Source of the DNA: Schistosoma haematobium
Taxonomy: Eukaryota > Platyhelminthes > Trematoda > Strigeidida > Schistosomatidae
Length of the DNA stretch: 64,000 nt
Assembly (NCBI RefSeq): GCF_000699445.3
Contig: NC_067198.1
Location: 5,428,801 to 5,492,800 of the forward strand
Direction: 5' to 3'
In this document: positions 44,586 to 57,400 of the stretch, in pieces
Layout: each line of letters opens with the position of its first letter
Position numbering within the stretch: the stretch's first letter is position 1
The notes under the pieces: generated by a model
The model's database searches: none
What the model was told of the DNA's origin: nothing
What the model saw: the letters and a program-made list of their open reading frames with translations, nothing else
Made by a program: the position numbers and the translations under genes

Positions 44586-45096
44586 ATTTGAACACATAAA
44601 TATTGGTACAACGGAGCACCGAATGTATATGCGCCACACAAGTCACTTCATTTGTGTATGTGCTGTGATACTATTCAGGTGCCCAAACTGAAACAGGTGG
44701 TTTTCTTGAGGAGACACACCCGGAGTCTTCAACCTAAAGGTCTGATCCATAAGGCAGTGGAGCAACGTCAGATGTAGTCCCATGGTAGCCGGTGACCAAT
44801 AATTGGTTCATACGCCATTTGTTCCTTCAGGATCCTAGAGCCCGTGTGTACCATCGGTTTGGAATCAGTGTTTTCCAACTCCCCTAGTTGGATTCTCCAT
44901 ATCCACCAACCCGGTTCATGTGCCGGACATTCGCTTTTCGTCCTCTGAATTTCGTAGGCAACACCCGTGCCACGAGAAGATAGTGAGTTGGACTTTCCTG
45001 ATAGTGACTATATACGCGTGGCTATGTGAAAGCATTTGTAGTGGGAGAGCTGATTCTCTCTACCCTCGTTCGTACCATGGCATTTTGGAGGCATAT
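44586..45096 (-). repeat. repeat E, copy 4
   Basis: Full-length reverse copy. The AAATA tail is shortened (TTATTATTTGAACACATAAATATTGG at the left). The right end is near CGTACCATGGCATTTTGGAGG. No gene. Confidence 0.78.
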
Positions 45097-46699
45097 AATT
45101 AAATGGGTAGAGTCGAAATTAAATAAGAGTTGTGAAATTGTAAATACTAATGATTGTAAAACTTCGATAAGCTTTTCATCACTATAAAAGTGACATGAAA
45201 CAGATTGAATGAAATATATCTAAATCAGTTAATATGAACTATGTTATCCTATCGAAATTGGTTAGTTATTTATAATGATCAAGACTAAAACTTTTTACGG
45301 ATCAGGTTTTAATATGAATCACTTAAAGAAGCTTCAGTATAAGGTGATATATATTCTAGGTTGAAATTGATATGGTTTTATCAGAGATTGATATATTTTA
45401 CTGACCGATCACATTACACTCCATCAAGTTACACATTATTGATAGCTAAGTCAATTTTTCACATGAATTGATTAACAGGTTGTAAGTGAATACTTGTTTG
45501 AGTGTATGTATCATAGAGATTAATCATGAATATTGGTTGCTAAAATATTTCTATTTGAAGAAATGAATACTGTTAGTCTAAACAAAGAAGGTGGATGTTT
45601 TCTACTTGTGGTTGATATATCTTGTTGTTTGAATGCTACTTGTTATATCTATTCGTCGCTGATTGTTGTGTTGGAAACGCTTATTACTTATACTCGAAAT
45701 GCGGGACCTTTACAATTCCCACGACGTGAAAGTAAAAACACAAAGACTGATATAAGTGAAGATTCATTGACCCTCAAAACACGATGATGACGACGACTCT
45801 CTTTGAAAATAAACTCATTTATATATTGATTCATACACCCATTTTTTGACTATAAATTAGGATGAAATCACATATGTTGAGTATTGTTCATGTTAACTTA
45901 ATAAAAGAATATCGTACGTTATACAGAATAAAAAGGTCGTCATACGGGAAAACAAAACCGAATACTACATTGAGTAATCAGTATATCGAATTAAAACGGA
46001 ATTAATGTTGAATCAAAAATCATAATCAATAAATCAATCTAATTTTGACTTTTCTTCTCGTTATTTCAGTGGCGTAAGATAGTAAAAGTAGGAAGGGCTT
46101 TTATCCCACCGAAATTTTGTCACTAACTTACTTATCAGAGTTGATTAGATTCTTAATACAAAAAAGTATTCACCTTGATTAATTAATTCACTTTGAGTGA
46201 TCAGATAAACCCGAGACATATCAGTTATCAAAGAAAATCTTATCATAGGTATTTTTGTAAGAAAATTCTGCCTTTCGTCAGAGCTTTCATAAAGCAGAAC
46301 TTCATAAGCTGATAAATGAACTTCTTAGTAAATCAACATCTGGAAAGGAAGACGAAAATGTTACCACCAAAAGTATTTTCATGATGAAACTGAACAAAAA
46401 TGGAGAATTCGGGCAGTCTTGATGAACATTATCAGTAACAGTTTACTAAAATGAAATTACCCTGTAATCTATGGCTTAGCCAATAAAGTTTGAGCTAAAT
46501 CTAAAGTACATTTGTATACTACTTTGCTACGTTTATTTCAACGACGAAACCTACTACAAAAATTTTCATTTGACTCAAATCGAATACTGTGTACAAGTCA
46601 AGAGATCTGACTACAGTCAGTTATCAGTAAATACACTTGTTGTATAGCTAGCTAGCTTGTCAAAACGTAAATACAATGTTTAATGTATAAAAGAACAAA
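45097..46699. other. AT-rich spacer, one short unexplained frame
   Basis: Contains an 84-codon plus frame (45533-45787) with no recognisable family, no clear splice context and biased composition. No repeat family recognised. Confidence 0.4.
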
Positions 46700-47170
46700 T
46701 CTGAAACTCAGTATTTTGCGTTCATTATGCCTCAGCAACGTATGATTAAGAATACCTGTAGGGCCAGCGAAATGTCACTAAGCCCTAGCCAAATCATCCG
46801 GCAGTCGGGTCATTGAATATCGAGCAAATCATCGATCCTCGTCAATGTCAGGGACAACCAACACGCATCAGTTAATCATATGCCATGGATTGGCCCATGC
46901 GGCAGTGGTCTTACTTTCATTTGTATCTACCTTAACTAATATATTTCTGTAATAACGTCCTCTGTGTTTACAGTCTTCAAAGCATCTTTAGTACCTTGAT
47001 ACGTCAATGGGGTAGTCTACCTAAGGTGCTGACCACGAGGTGTGACTTCGACATTAGCTAGTTTGTCACACCATTCACGTCTAACTGGAGTAAGTCTTCA
47101 ATCATTTCGACATAGATCATCTACTTTGGTGATCTACATACCCTTTAAGACAATGATCGATTGTTCATAG
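46700..47170. other. unclassified GC-richer block
   Basis: Less AT-rich than its surroundings (GGGCCAGCGAAATGTCACTAA, GGATTGGCCCATGCGGCAG, GGTGCTGACCACGAGGTGTG) with no long open frame and no match to the repeat families seen here. It could be an old retroelement or unrelated unique sequence. Confidence 0.3.
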
Positions 47171-47402
47171 AATAACATAATATTAATTGATTTAGACTTA
47201 TTTCCTCTAATCTGTTTCACATTTCAAAGTTTCACAATCATTAGTATTTTCAACTACACAACTCTCATTTAAGTTCAATTCTATCTATTCAGTTCCATTC
47301 AAATCAAGTATAAACTAGATTTTTTTAAAACTCTCTAAACTATCTATCTATGAACATCTTCATAGTCTATCATACTTAAAGAAGTTATGAATCTTTGTTT
47401 GC

Positions 47403-47794
47403 AGATATTATAGTAATTTCAATAGTTTAGATCATCAGTCAGTTAAAGCTAGATTACCATGGAAAACGTGGAAGCACTGGACGGCCGTTTCGTCCTATTG
47501 TGATGGTCAAGCTTCAATTGACTAATGATATCAACTATTGAAATTACTGCAATCTCCACAAAACCCCTTCTGATACTAATCAACATATACTCACCAGTGA
47601 TTGACTTCAAGATGAGAAGTAGTGACCAGTAGGGTTCAACCAGGTCTATTGTGAGATAGTAAGTCACTAATGACAATGGTGGATATGTTGCTCAATTTGG
47701 TGGATTAGTTGAAGTTAGATATTAACACCATTGGATACCGGTCAGCTCAGTGGTCTAGAGGTTAAGGTCTCGCACTTGAGATCGATAGGTCCTG
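47403..47794. mobile_element. family B composite: minus arm, plus tail, plus unit
   Basis: The minus arm 47403-47501 runs from the 3' tail to the hammerhead. It joins a plus 3' tail (47505-47572) followed head-to-tail by a plus leader and tRNA-like head ending at GGTCCTGG (47794). The ribozyme of the last unit is missing. Confidence 0.82.
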
Positions 47795-48343
47795 GCTAAA
47801 TATAAATGAAATCGTTATTATTATGTCATATCAACAATCATGTCTATGGTTTTCAATTTCATTAATTTATTCATATTTATGCCATATTTTATAAAATAAA
47901 TTCCTTCATTCATTAAAACAAAAGTTTTTTTTAGTTTTAATGTTTATCATAATAAATGAATCATCATTATGTTAGAATGGCTTTTCTAATATAAATAATA
48001 TAAAAGTTTATCATAGAATTTAACCTTGAGTATTAACCAATCATAATAAACATTTCTGATAATGTTCATTTAGTACCTACCTACCCCTCCCCCCCAAAAA
48101 AATAAATTCTGTGTTTGTCAAAAATGGTATGCCAAAAAGAAAACGTAGAAACAAACAAACAAACAAACAACGACTTAGATGCCAGGTCACGTTATTTGAT
48201 TTTTTTTCTTGATAATTTCATCAGTACAATGACATTTAGATTTATAATGATAATCATAATAAACGTCTTTATTCTTGTTGTCATATATTGATAAAATTTA
48301 GGAAAAAAGTGTGGACATTGGGAAATATTAAAAAAGATATGTC
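47795..48343. other. AT-rich spacer
   Basis: Contains a CAAA repeat near 48155-48170. No gene seen. Confidence 0.4.
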
Positions 48344-48603
48344 TAAACTAAGTGGATAACGCGATGGCGTTTGAAGTGAATGGTACTGAGTTCAAGTTAC
48401 AGAGTGAACATCAAATCTGAGATGCAGGCACATCCAGTTGACGAGTCCCAAATAGGATGAAGTGTCACGTGTCCTAGATTCTACTACTATCCATCTTTGC
48501 TTATAATCCTTATGAATCAAGGCAATATCGAGCCAATAAGAAACTCATCAATTGCAGTGTTAAACATCAATGGGAGGATACAAGTAAACAATACTAAGTG
48601 AAT
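48344..48603 (+). mobile_element. Sm-alpha (family A) unit
   Basis: Starts inside the A box (TAAGTGGATAACGCGATGG). B box GAGTTCAAGTT is mutated. The hammerhead core TTGACGA is degraded, with GGATGAAGTG in place of GGACGAAACG. The 3' region runs to CAATACTAAGTGAAT. Single orientation. Confidence 0.82.
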
Positions 48604-49229
48604 CTTAGCTATTATCACTTTTTTTATTTTTGTAATTTTTCTTGATTCTTAATTTAATATGATTAACCAAATGATTGCTTCATGATATCAAAATAACTGG
48701 TTTCAGGTAATAATTTTCTTTAAAACACATCACCTTCAGAATTTTTGTCAGATTTACTAGGACTATTACAGACGAGTAGCTAAACTAATCTCATTAGACA
48801 TTACTAATGCTCTTGAAACGTTCCCTATTATCAAGATCTGAGCTAATAATCTGTTTATATCATTCATATTGAACAGTGGGCATTCACGACTTTGTCAAGG
48901 ATAAAACAAAGAACTTTCAGGTCTTAGATGTTTTACTATTGAAATACTATCCACTAACTGTCAACTTATTGGTTTCATACCTATTCATTGAAGGTCGAGG
49001 GTCCAATATTAAAACGAATCTTTTTTAGGAGTTTCAAGTTAAAAGAAACATCTGTACAATATTCACTGATTTTCAGTGATTCCTTAGCTGGTAATAACCT
49101 GCGATGAAAGTAACCTTCTAAATCAATATTTTTGTTACAATCAGGATCCGTTAAAAATAATAAAGATTACTGCACAGCTATTTAAAATGCGGTATTGTGA
49201 ACAGATGTTTGACGTTTGTTCTTCAGTTA
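48604..49229. other. AT-rich spacer
   Basis: No gene or repeat family recognised. Confidence 0.4.
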
Positions 49230-49440
49230 GTTCTTGATAAATATTTACTTTCCTATTAGGTGGTTGGGAGTAGTCTGTAGGATTTAGGCTTCACACCAGT
49301 TAGTACTCTTCAACAAGATATATCTGAGGGAACGAATGCACCGCGCGAGATTTGAATCGACATAGCTTACCTTCACAGTGTAAAAGGTTGCCAGTGATCT
49401 GTACAGGCAGCAACCGACTTCCTGTATTAATGAACTAATT
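49230..49440 (-). mobile_element. family F element, degraded
   Basis: AGGTGGTTGGGAGTAGTCTGTAGG, GAACGAATGCACCGCGCGAGATTTGAATC, the tRNA-like head complement region and CAGCAACCGACTTCCTGTA match the F family in reverse with many changes. A further F-like 3' scrap occurs near 49640-49750. Confidence 0.6.
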
Positions 49441-49474
49441 ACAGTTAATCGATCAATAAGTGATGATCGACGTT

Positions 49475-49600
49475 TTTGATGGAGTTTTGTTCTCTGAGCT
49501 GAATGGTCTAGTCGTTCTTCTGAATGACATCATCAGCACAAACTTCAGGTAGAAGTGAAGTGTTCGATGTTGTATTTATCCAGCCTTTGATATTGATCAC
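49475..49600. repeat. dispersed repeat R, inverted relative to 4870
   Basis: TTTTGATGGAGTTTTGTTCTC to ATCATCAGCACAAACTTCAGG. Single arm only. Confidence 0.6.
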
Positions 49601-49750
49601 GTTCTGTCGATTCAATTACAACCAAACACTTAACATGTTATTAGCGATATCGAGTCATTTAGATTAGTGGCCACATTGGAGCCTAATTAATAGAATTAAA
49701 CCATGACATTAACCAATGTATGACTTGGTTTCCGGCTGGGTAATCAATCA

Positions 49751-50234
49751 AGAGTGGATTTTAATTAAACAATCAACACAAATTATAATAACGTCTTTTT
49801 GTTGTTATTGTTACTAAGCTTAAATAGTTCGTAATTCAGTGAGTCATATTGACTTATTGATTGTTTACGGTGGATAGGATTACATTAAACGTAATACTGT
49901 ATACTTTAATGAAGGAACATGTATGTAAATACGTATATACATAAATATATACGTATGGTTCAGTGTTTATCACTCTTTATCTGACTATTCAATTTTCTCA
50001 TGAATATAATATTTCACAGGTCATTTCTGTCTGTTTAATATGAAGTCAAGATATTCTGGTCTAACAATAATATACATCATTATACAAGGGTAAGCTATTG
50101 TAGGTTTATGCCTTCGTTATTTACCGCAACTCGTCAATAACATCAAGTTTCAACTGTATTCGAAAGTATTATTTCTAATTTAATAGAAAAAAAGTATATT
50201 ATGATCATGATCAGCTCTAACCTTGAAAAATCAC
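49751..50234. other. AT-rich spacer
   Basis: No gene or repeat family recognised. Confidence 0.4.
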
Positions 50235-50504
50235 TTTGGTGGATGTGTCACTCAATTTCATGGATTAGTTGAAGTTAGATAATAACACCATTGGATGCCG
50301 GCCGGCTCAGTGGTTAAGCGCTTGCGCGCAAGAGTGATAGATCCTGAGTCCAAATCTCGCGAGGTGGGATCGTGGATGCTCACTGCTGAGTCGTCCCACA
50401 ATTGGACGAAACGGGCATTCAGTGCTTCCATGGGGATCTAGCTGCAATTGACTTATGATCTCAACCATTGAAATTACTAGAATATCCACACAAACCCTTC
50501 TGAT
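50235..50504 (+). mobile_element. family B unit, 5'-truncated
   Basis: Starts inside the leader (GATGTGTCACTCAATTTCATGG). tRNA-like head GGCTCAGTGGTTAAGCGCTTG. Hammerhead with core CTGAGTC and changed cleavage region. 3' tail ends CAAACCCTTCTGAT. Confidence 0.83.
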
Positions 50505-51065
50505 ACAATATTTGTGTTAAATTTTAATCCAAATCTTATCAACTAATCGTTCAATCATATTTCATATATGTATGTGCGTATGTGTAGTGTTTAACAGTTC
50601 TAGTCGTTGTGGGACTAAATTTTGGAATCGCAGATCAACAGTCGTAAGTCGTATAAAGCTGTCGTTTCTATTATTGTGGTTAGTAGAATAACAAAAAAGT
50701 TTCTATTTTCGAAAGAATGAAGAATGCAAAATATGCCGAATATTAATGAATGTCATATAAACAGAACATAACATTTAATCATTAATCATGAATTAACCTC
50801 GTGAATATTTATTCAATTATTGGACTATCAGTATATAAGCCGTATAAATGAGCAATATGTGATTGAAAGCCAAAAAAGAAATAATCTATGGGACTTAAAT
50901 TGACTTTTTGTATCAGTTTAGGTTACTTTAGAGTATCACACAAACAACATTAGCTATGCGCTGAATCATATGAAGTACTCTCAAAATAAACTTTTCAGAC
51001 ACAAAATAAATCAGGTGTGTGTATCTTGCAAGTTAGCTTTCAAACTATTATACTATTATACTACT
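50505..51065. other. AT-rich spacer
   Basis: No gene or repeat family recognised. Confidence 0.4.
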
Positions 51066-51519
51066 ATAGCTTCAAATGACTCATGACCTCAATTATTGAA
51101 ATTACTAAACTTTTCACAAAACCCCTTCTGATGCTTATCAACATATGCTCACTAGTGACCGAATTCAAGATAAGAAGCAGTGACCAGTGGAGTTGAACCA
51201 GGTCTATTGTGAGATAGTAACTCACTGATGACAATGGTGGATGTGTTGCTCAATTTGATGGATTATTTGAAGTTAGACATTAACACCATTGGATACCGGT
51301 TGGCTCAGTGATCTAGAGGTTAAGAGTTCGCGCGTGAGAGTGATAGAACCTGGGTTCGAATCTCGCGAGGCAGGATCGTGGATGCGCACTGCTGAAGAGT
51401 CACACAATAGGACAAAACGGCAGTCCAGTGCATCCAAATTCTCCGAGGTGATCTAGCTTCAATTGACCCATGATTTCAACTATTGAAATTACTAAAATCT
51501 CCACAAAACCGCTTCTGAT
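51066..51519 (+). mobile_element. family B head-to-tail tandem
   Basis: A plus 3' tail (51066-51132, AGCTTCAAATGACTCATG to CCCCTTCTGAT) is directly followed by a full plus unit (leader CATATGCTCACTAGTGACC, tRNA-like head GGCTCAGTGATCTAGAGGTTAAG with GGGTTCGAATCTC, hammerhead core CTGAAGA, GGACAAAACGG) and its own 3' tail. No inverted arm. Confidence 0.87.
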
Positions 51520-52268
51520 ATATAATATTTATTGTATGGTTGCGTAACAGATAAATTTATCAACTTTTATCTTTTTCTTAACATTAAATATGGAAAAGCT
51601 TTGCTGGGTTCCTAATAAAGTATATATTAACTCATATTAGAAGAGCTGTGATCATTGATTTTTTGTTAAAATACCGTTATAGCCATTTGCCCAACGGAAT
51701 GACTATATGACAATGATAATTATATATTTCGGGGTTTTATTTATATGCAAACGATTCTTCAGGCATCGAATCTAGAACTTTCGGGTTCCGAGAAGAAGCC
51801 ATAACTATTACTATCAGTGGGTTGGTGCTCAGTAATACATATCTCCAAATTCAATCAATCAGCGATTCAGAGTGTGGACTATTTAAGTTTAGTGGTAATA
51901 AGTGTTTCACTGCAAACATATCTGAATCACAACTTACTGTTTGAACTTCAGGAACGCATTTGAATGTAAGTTGCCAGTGAGTTAATTGTTACGTTTTCAG
52001 TGTTGATACATTATTGTCAAAATTATTTTTTATACAACTGGATTTTTCTTCGCCCTCGAATCGAGACTTAGGCATTCATGGGTAGTTTCAGAAAAAGACG
52101 TTTATTACATCTAGTCAAGGATGGAAGGTAATCGTAAATATATGATCGTTACGGATTATTATCCACTTCATCGATATATCTTTCCAGAATGATCAGTTTG
52201 TTGATTTTATAAACATTTCTATTTCAATTTTGAATTGAACATTCTTGTAACAAGTATGCATAAGTGTT
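51520..52268. other. AT-rich spacer
   Basis: No gene or repeat family recognised. Confidence 0.4.
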
Positions 52269-52890
52269 GATGTTCCAGACCGAGTGGTTGGCAAAGCCTT
52301 TTCTAGTGAAGCCTAATGGCCCTTATGTTATGGATTCCGTATTGGCGGGGCTCACAAGCTCACGATGTGGATGTGAGTTTTTGGGGAACCTACCTACTCT
52401 GTGAACAAATATGCATTGTATGCACACCGGTAACACATAGGTTTTGTCGCATGCATCTCATAGCATTCATATAGGTGTGTTCACCCACTTGAGAGGGTAG
52501 ATGTTCATCATTCCCTTTGAAACGTATTTGTTGCAGCACATTATCTCTCACACATTATATGCATATGGTTTAGTTCATGTTTACCGCTCAATTACTTCAT
52601 GACACAGACATAAGCATAAGCATTCTCTTAGAAGAGGTTGTTGGTCGCCTCTTCCAAGTATTTGCTGCCGTATTATGCTTCGACCTGAGTGATTAGGCCG
52701 CTGGTTTTGTTAGACATAGGGCAGACATTTATTCAGCTAACGTTTCCATTGTACAACACCACATGCCTACCCTATACATATAACTACGTACATGAACTAC
52801 TTAAGTCCGAGGACTTCTGCAATTCATTTACATAAACATACACATCAGGTAGCCTGCTACGATTAAGTGAGCCTCAAGTCGGGACAAGAA
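52269..52890. other. unclassified block unlike its neighbours
   Basis: A roughly 600-base stretch with higher GC (CCAGACCGAGTGGTTGGCAAAG, GTATTGGCGGGGCTCACAAGC, GTCGCCTCTTCCAAGTATTTG, GGTAGCCTGCTACG). It has no open frame of note and no resemblance to the other repeats of the window. Confidence 0.3.
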
Positions 52891-53239
52891 TAATTCAGGT
52901 TACAACATAATGGTGAATTAGTACATTTTCCATCGACTGACTAAGTTTGCAAACAAAGTTGCCCCCACTATCTAGTAACGCAATGAAGGGACCTTAACTC
53001 GGATTTTGATTGATCCATTTCTTTCAACCAATCACAATTGGTTGACAAATCTAAAATAGTGCTAGTAGATTTTTTTCATAGTTCTCATACATTTTTGATT
53101 TTATTCCATTTGGTTTTCGAATATAATTTTCAATTTTTATTTTGTGATTATTATGATTCACTTTGAAATTAGTGAAATAGATATTAAACAAATATTGTTA
53201 GATAAAGACGAACTAAGAATTTATTTTTATAACTTTCGC

Positions 53240-53763
53240 TTGGGATTGTTTACTTGAATCTTCCTATTGATGTTTAGCACTGTAATTGATTAGTCTGTTA
53301 TTGGCAAATGTGCATCTTATGAGTATTAACTCGATATTGCCTTAATTCACAGGCATTCTAAGCAAAGACGGATAGTAGCTAGTAGTGGAATCCAGAACGT
53401 ATTTGGGACTTGTCAGCTGGATGTACCTGCATCTCAGAATTGATGTTCACTATGAGACTCGAATCTAATACTATCCGCTACAAAAGCCATCGCGTTATTC
53501 AGTTGAAACTCTAAACATCAATGAGAAGGTTCAAGTAAAAAATATCAAGTGAATTTAAACTCCACCCCATTGCACAAGCAAGTGGCTATCAGGACTCAGT
53601 AGTTAAGTGAATAACGCGATGGCGTTTGAAGCGGACGGTACTGGGTTCGAGTCCCAGAGTGAACAGCAACTCTGAGATGGAGGTACGTCCAGCTGACGAG
53701 TCCCAAACAGGACGAAACGCGCGTTCTGGATCGCACCACTAGTCACTATCCATCTTTGCTTAT
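53240..53763. mobile_element. Sm-alpha (family A), near-complete head-to-head dimer
   Basis: A minus unit 53240-53502 flips near 53503 to a plus unit starting in the 3' region (AACATCAATGAGAAGGTTCAAG), then CACCCCATTGCACAAGCAAG, tRNA-like head (GGGTTCGAGTCCCAGAG), hammerhead and CACTATCCATCTTTGCTTATAAG. A possible 10 bp duplication TAAGAATTTA/TAAGAATTCA flanks it. Confidence 0.87.
53685..53740 (+). ncRNA. Sm-alpha hammerhead ribozyme with GUU site
   Basis: Core CTGACGA (53693-53699). Stem II GTCC (53700-53703) with GGAC (53710-53713). GAAA 53714-53717. Helix III ACGC/GCGT without loop (53717-53724). The cleavage triplet is GTT instead of GTC, still of the NUH type but expected to be slower. 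Confidence 0.85.
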
Positions 53764-53938
53764 AAGAATTCAGATAATTCATGAATAGATCTTATCTAAA
53801 TTTACAGAACACACTGAAGAAAAAAACAAGATAAGACTGTTAAAACGATATATAATTATTGTTGACTATTTGAAGATGTGACGAATATGAATTAAAATTA
53901 GCATTGTAATGATTTAAATTTAATGAATTAAGTTCATT

Positions 53939-54292
53939 TGTTGAGATCATAAGTCAATTGAAGCTAGATCACCTTGGAAAATCTGGAAGCATTGGAAGTC
54001 CGTTTCGTCCTAGCGTGGGATTCCACAGCAGTGCGCATTCATTATCCCGCCTCACGAGATTTGGACCCAGGACCTATGAGTCTCGCGTGCAAACACTTAA
54101 CCTCTAGACCTCTGAGCCAACCGGCATCCAACTCTGTTAATGTCTAACTTCAACTAATCCACCAAATTGAGCGACAAATTTACCATTGCCTTCAGTGAAT
54201 GAACTCCTATGGTCACTGCTTCCCACTAGAATTCCAGGATATAACTCATGAAGCCACTCATGATCTCAACTATTGAAACTACTATAACATCC
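53939..54292. mobile_element. family B unit with inverted 3' tail
   Basis: The minus unit 53939-54256 (degraded hammerhead, tRNA-like head, leader with a deletion) ends in a short plus 3' tail (ACTCATGATCTCAACTATTG to CTATAACATCC), like 26997-27380. Confidence 0.82.
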
Positions 54293-56999
54293 AAATTCTG
54301 TTGTCATATCTTATAATAAGATTTATTAAAACAATAAATGTATGTACATATATAATTGTATCACAATTTAAAGTTTAAATTTTGTAATTAATATCAACAA
54401 CAGTTTGTGGCTAGATAACCAATGAACATCAGAAATCTCTGTACAACTACATTGTCCTTGTATAGAACACTGAACCTTCAAGTTTCATGATGAGTCTTTA
54501 TTCTTCAGACTACATATCTATAGATTGTAGAAGACAAAACTATTGACTAAATAATTGATTATAAAACCTATAAAACCCTGTTAACCTAAGCTCCAGCAAT
54601 CTTATGGTGAAACTTGGAAAGAACTTGAAGTAAACACATGAAATGTTAACATGTTAAACATAGTAGAAGACAATCCTTTTGAAATATCGATTATACAGTT
54701 CAATAAACACCTTGAAAGTTACATGAATATTTCAAGTCTAAGATGACTGTCAACCATTTGTGTAAATGAAAATGTCAGAAATCTATAGTCGCTGATCTTT
54801 ATTCAGTTACCGATTCATTGCTTATATGATTACTGATGAAATTAGTTTGATAAAATTATTTGTGTACATGTTTCTATCTAAATATTTAAGGTTGAATCGG
54901 TTGTATGGAATGACAAAGTAGCTGAGATACTGACGATTATTAGAACAGCCTTCAATAATAAGAACATAGTTAGAAAGAATTATAGATATAAGATTGATGA
55001 ACATGAAATTTCCCTAAATAATTTTATTATTCGAATAGGATATTGTTAATTGCCATGGTAACTAAATATTTTCTAATTTTATAAACACAAGCAACACTAA
55101 TATCATTGTGATCATTTTAAGTTTAACACTGATTAATTATTGGTAAGCTGATGAGCTATATCATCTCATTTGCATATTCTACAAGCATATTGTCTGGTTG
55201 GCGAATATGTAACCTTCCAAAAGTATGATCTTACAAGGGTATCAAGGGTATATCACTTCAAATGAAGTTGTTTACAAATACAAATACATATAATTAGCTA
55301 CTTATAATAACGTTATTACACTGTATTACACTGTAATAAAGTGTGATACATTGAAATGAAGTTAACAGATTAAGGATGAGTTTCATATTATTATTGTCCT
55401 ATATACATCTACATAGGTCTATTCATCTGTTTATCTAATATCCATATATATAATTGGTTAGTAGACATCGACTGGAACCTCAGTTTTATATAAATTTGGC
55501 CCTATACTACAAGGAAATTCCCATACATAACACAACTCCATGTTAACCAATTTCATAATCATACTCTACTTCATTCAGTTAAAATTCAATGCAAAACAAT
55601 TTGTCATTCAAGCAAAGTAGTTCGCCAAACATGAGATTTTAAATGTTTGCAGTTTCGTGATAAACACTTCAAGGGAATTAGGCAACTGAATAACAGTAGT
55701 AACTCTGTACTTCCGAAACGAATGAACAGAATATCTTCCTGATAACATACATCGTTTTGGAGAAATCATTGAAGATTATGTAAGACTGTACAATGCTGTC
55801 ACCTGCATTCCAAACTCCTTATATGTGCAAGTTCACGAATTATTCCATGTGGTAGGGTTGATATGTTGACAATATCACTGAGTGAATTAGTGAACATTTA
55901 ATGGCTCACATTTTTAATTACAATCAGAATAAGTGACGATTCTATCGTTACTGGTGGTTAGTAGTGATTTATCAGATCAAAAGTGACTTTGTGTTTTAGG
56001 TGGTAACCGTTTCCTCACACAACTTTGCAAAACACATCACAATTCTCGTCACAAATCAGTGCAGAATTGTCAATCACTAAGCTAGTAATACGAACAAACT
56101 ATTTCCGTATTTGTTGTCACAAACTGATGTCAAGTTGAGAACCATTAGAAAGTATGGAGAGAGATGGACATTTGTTTCCTTATCACACAAATTTAAATGA
56201 ATTAACTTAAAGAATTGAATCCTGAATTTGATTGTTGACTCTCAATTGAATAACACAATTCAGATTTTTGAAACATATTTCAATTGAATTCCAACGAAAC
56301 TCATTTCGGTGTTTGATTCATCTAAACATGTTCCTCCATCAGGCTGTGAAAACAATTTGTTTGACAGTTGTGTTGATGCAATATTACACTCTGGTTTCAG
56401 TTTATGACAACAACAAAAATTCTCCTCCTCTAAACACTTCGATTAATGCAAAGATACGATCGAAAAATTCGATTAAACAAATACAACAAAGTTATAACAC
56501 GTGAAATATAGTGTTTTCGTGATGGTAAATTTACACATCCAACATTCACATTGAATGTCATGTCAAAAATCAACCGACTTCAATTTAGTGTCTCAACTGA
56601 CATTAACCAGTAACACAATCATAGTAGATGTACTGAATCCAATTGTTTTAAGATACCTTGTTGATTTACTCATTTTCTTCGTCATAGTCATGCACACAAT
56701 GAGATTTCATTCGAACGGAAACTCTTGTTAGATTTGTGAATGTCCACAACCACTGAGGACTGTGATACTGAGGTGAAACACACGTTTACTGAGTGTTCCA
56801 CACACTACACACGAAATAACAGCGTGGAAATGTTACAACAACTTCAAATCATTTATCCGACTGTTCAATCGTTTGATTAAATTTTCAGTTGAATACAAAC
56901 AGTTTTCGGATAAATATTAACTCTAAACACGTAAATGTTGACGGTGCGTATAAATTGTACACGTTTCTTGAATAAATACACAATTTGGCGTATTTGGTG
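54293..56999. other. long AT-rich stretch without recognised repeats
   Basis: The longest stretch of the window without one of the repeat families. A 78-codon frame at 56268-56504 has no recognisable domain and no clear splice signals. Nothing supports a gene. Confidence 0.4.
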
Positions 57000-57400
57000 T
57001 AATTATGTGCTCACTAGGGACTAGCTTCAAGTATGGATTTTCTGGAGTTCTGGTGATATGTTTTGACCACCGGAGTTCAATCTGTGTCGGGTGTGAGACA
57101 GTCATCCAACTCAGACAAAGGATGATGGGTTGTGCAAGGTCATGGATTAATTGAAGTTAGACATTTACACCGTTGGATGTCGGTCGGCTCAGTGGTACAG
57201 AGGTCAAGTGTTCGTGCGTGGGAACAATGGTCCTGGGTTCGAGTACCTTTCCTGAGGGATCATGGATGTTCGTTGCTGAGGAGTTCTACACTAGGTCAAA
57301 ACAACCATCCAATGCTTCTAGGTTTTCAATGATGATCATGCTTAGATCAACTCATGAGTTCAACTATTGAAATTACTATAATCTCCACAAATTCTCTTAC
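57000..57400 (+). mobile_element. family C/B unit, single full length
   Basis: About 400 bases in one orientation: leader TTATGTGCTCACTAGGGACTAG, tRNA-like head GGCTCAGTGGTACAGAGGTCAAG with GGGTTCGAGTACC, degraded hammerhead (GCTGAGGAGTTCTACACTAGGTCAAAACAACC) and a B-type 3' tail. Useful as a reference for unit length. Confidence 0.82.

Noticed and set aside
45533..45787. 84-codon frame as an exon
   Set aside because: No family recognised, no convincing acceptor or donor, and AT-biased residues. Left unassigned.
51298..51368. Possible tRNA genes at SINE heads
   Set aside because: A and B boxes are clear, but the stems do not form a proper cloverleaf with acceptor stem and the sequence always continues into leader or hammerhead, so these are SINE promoters and not tRNA genes.
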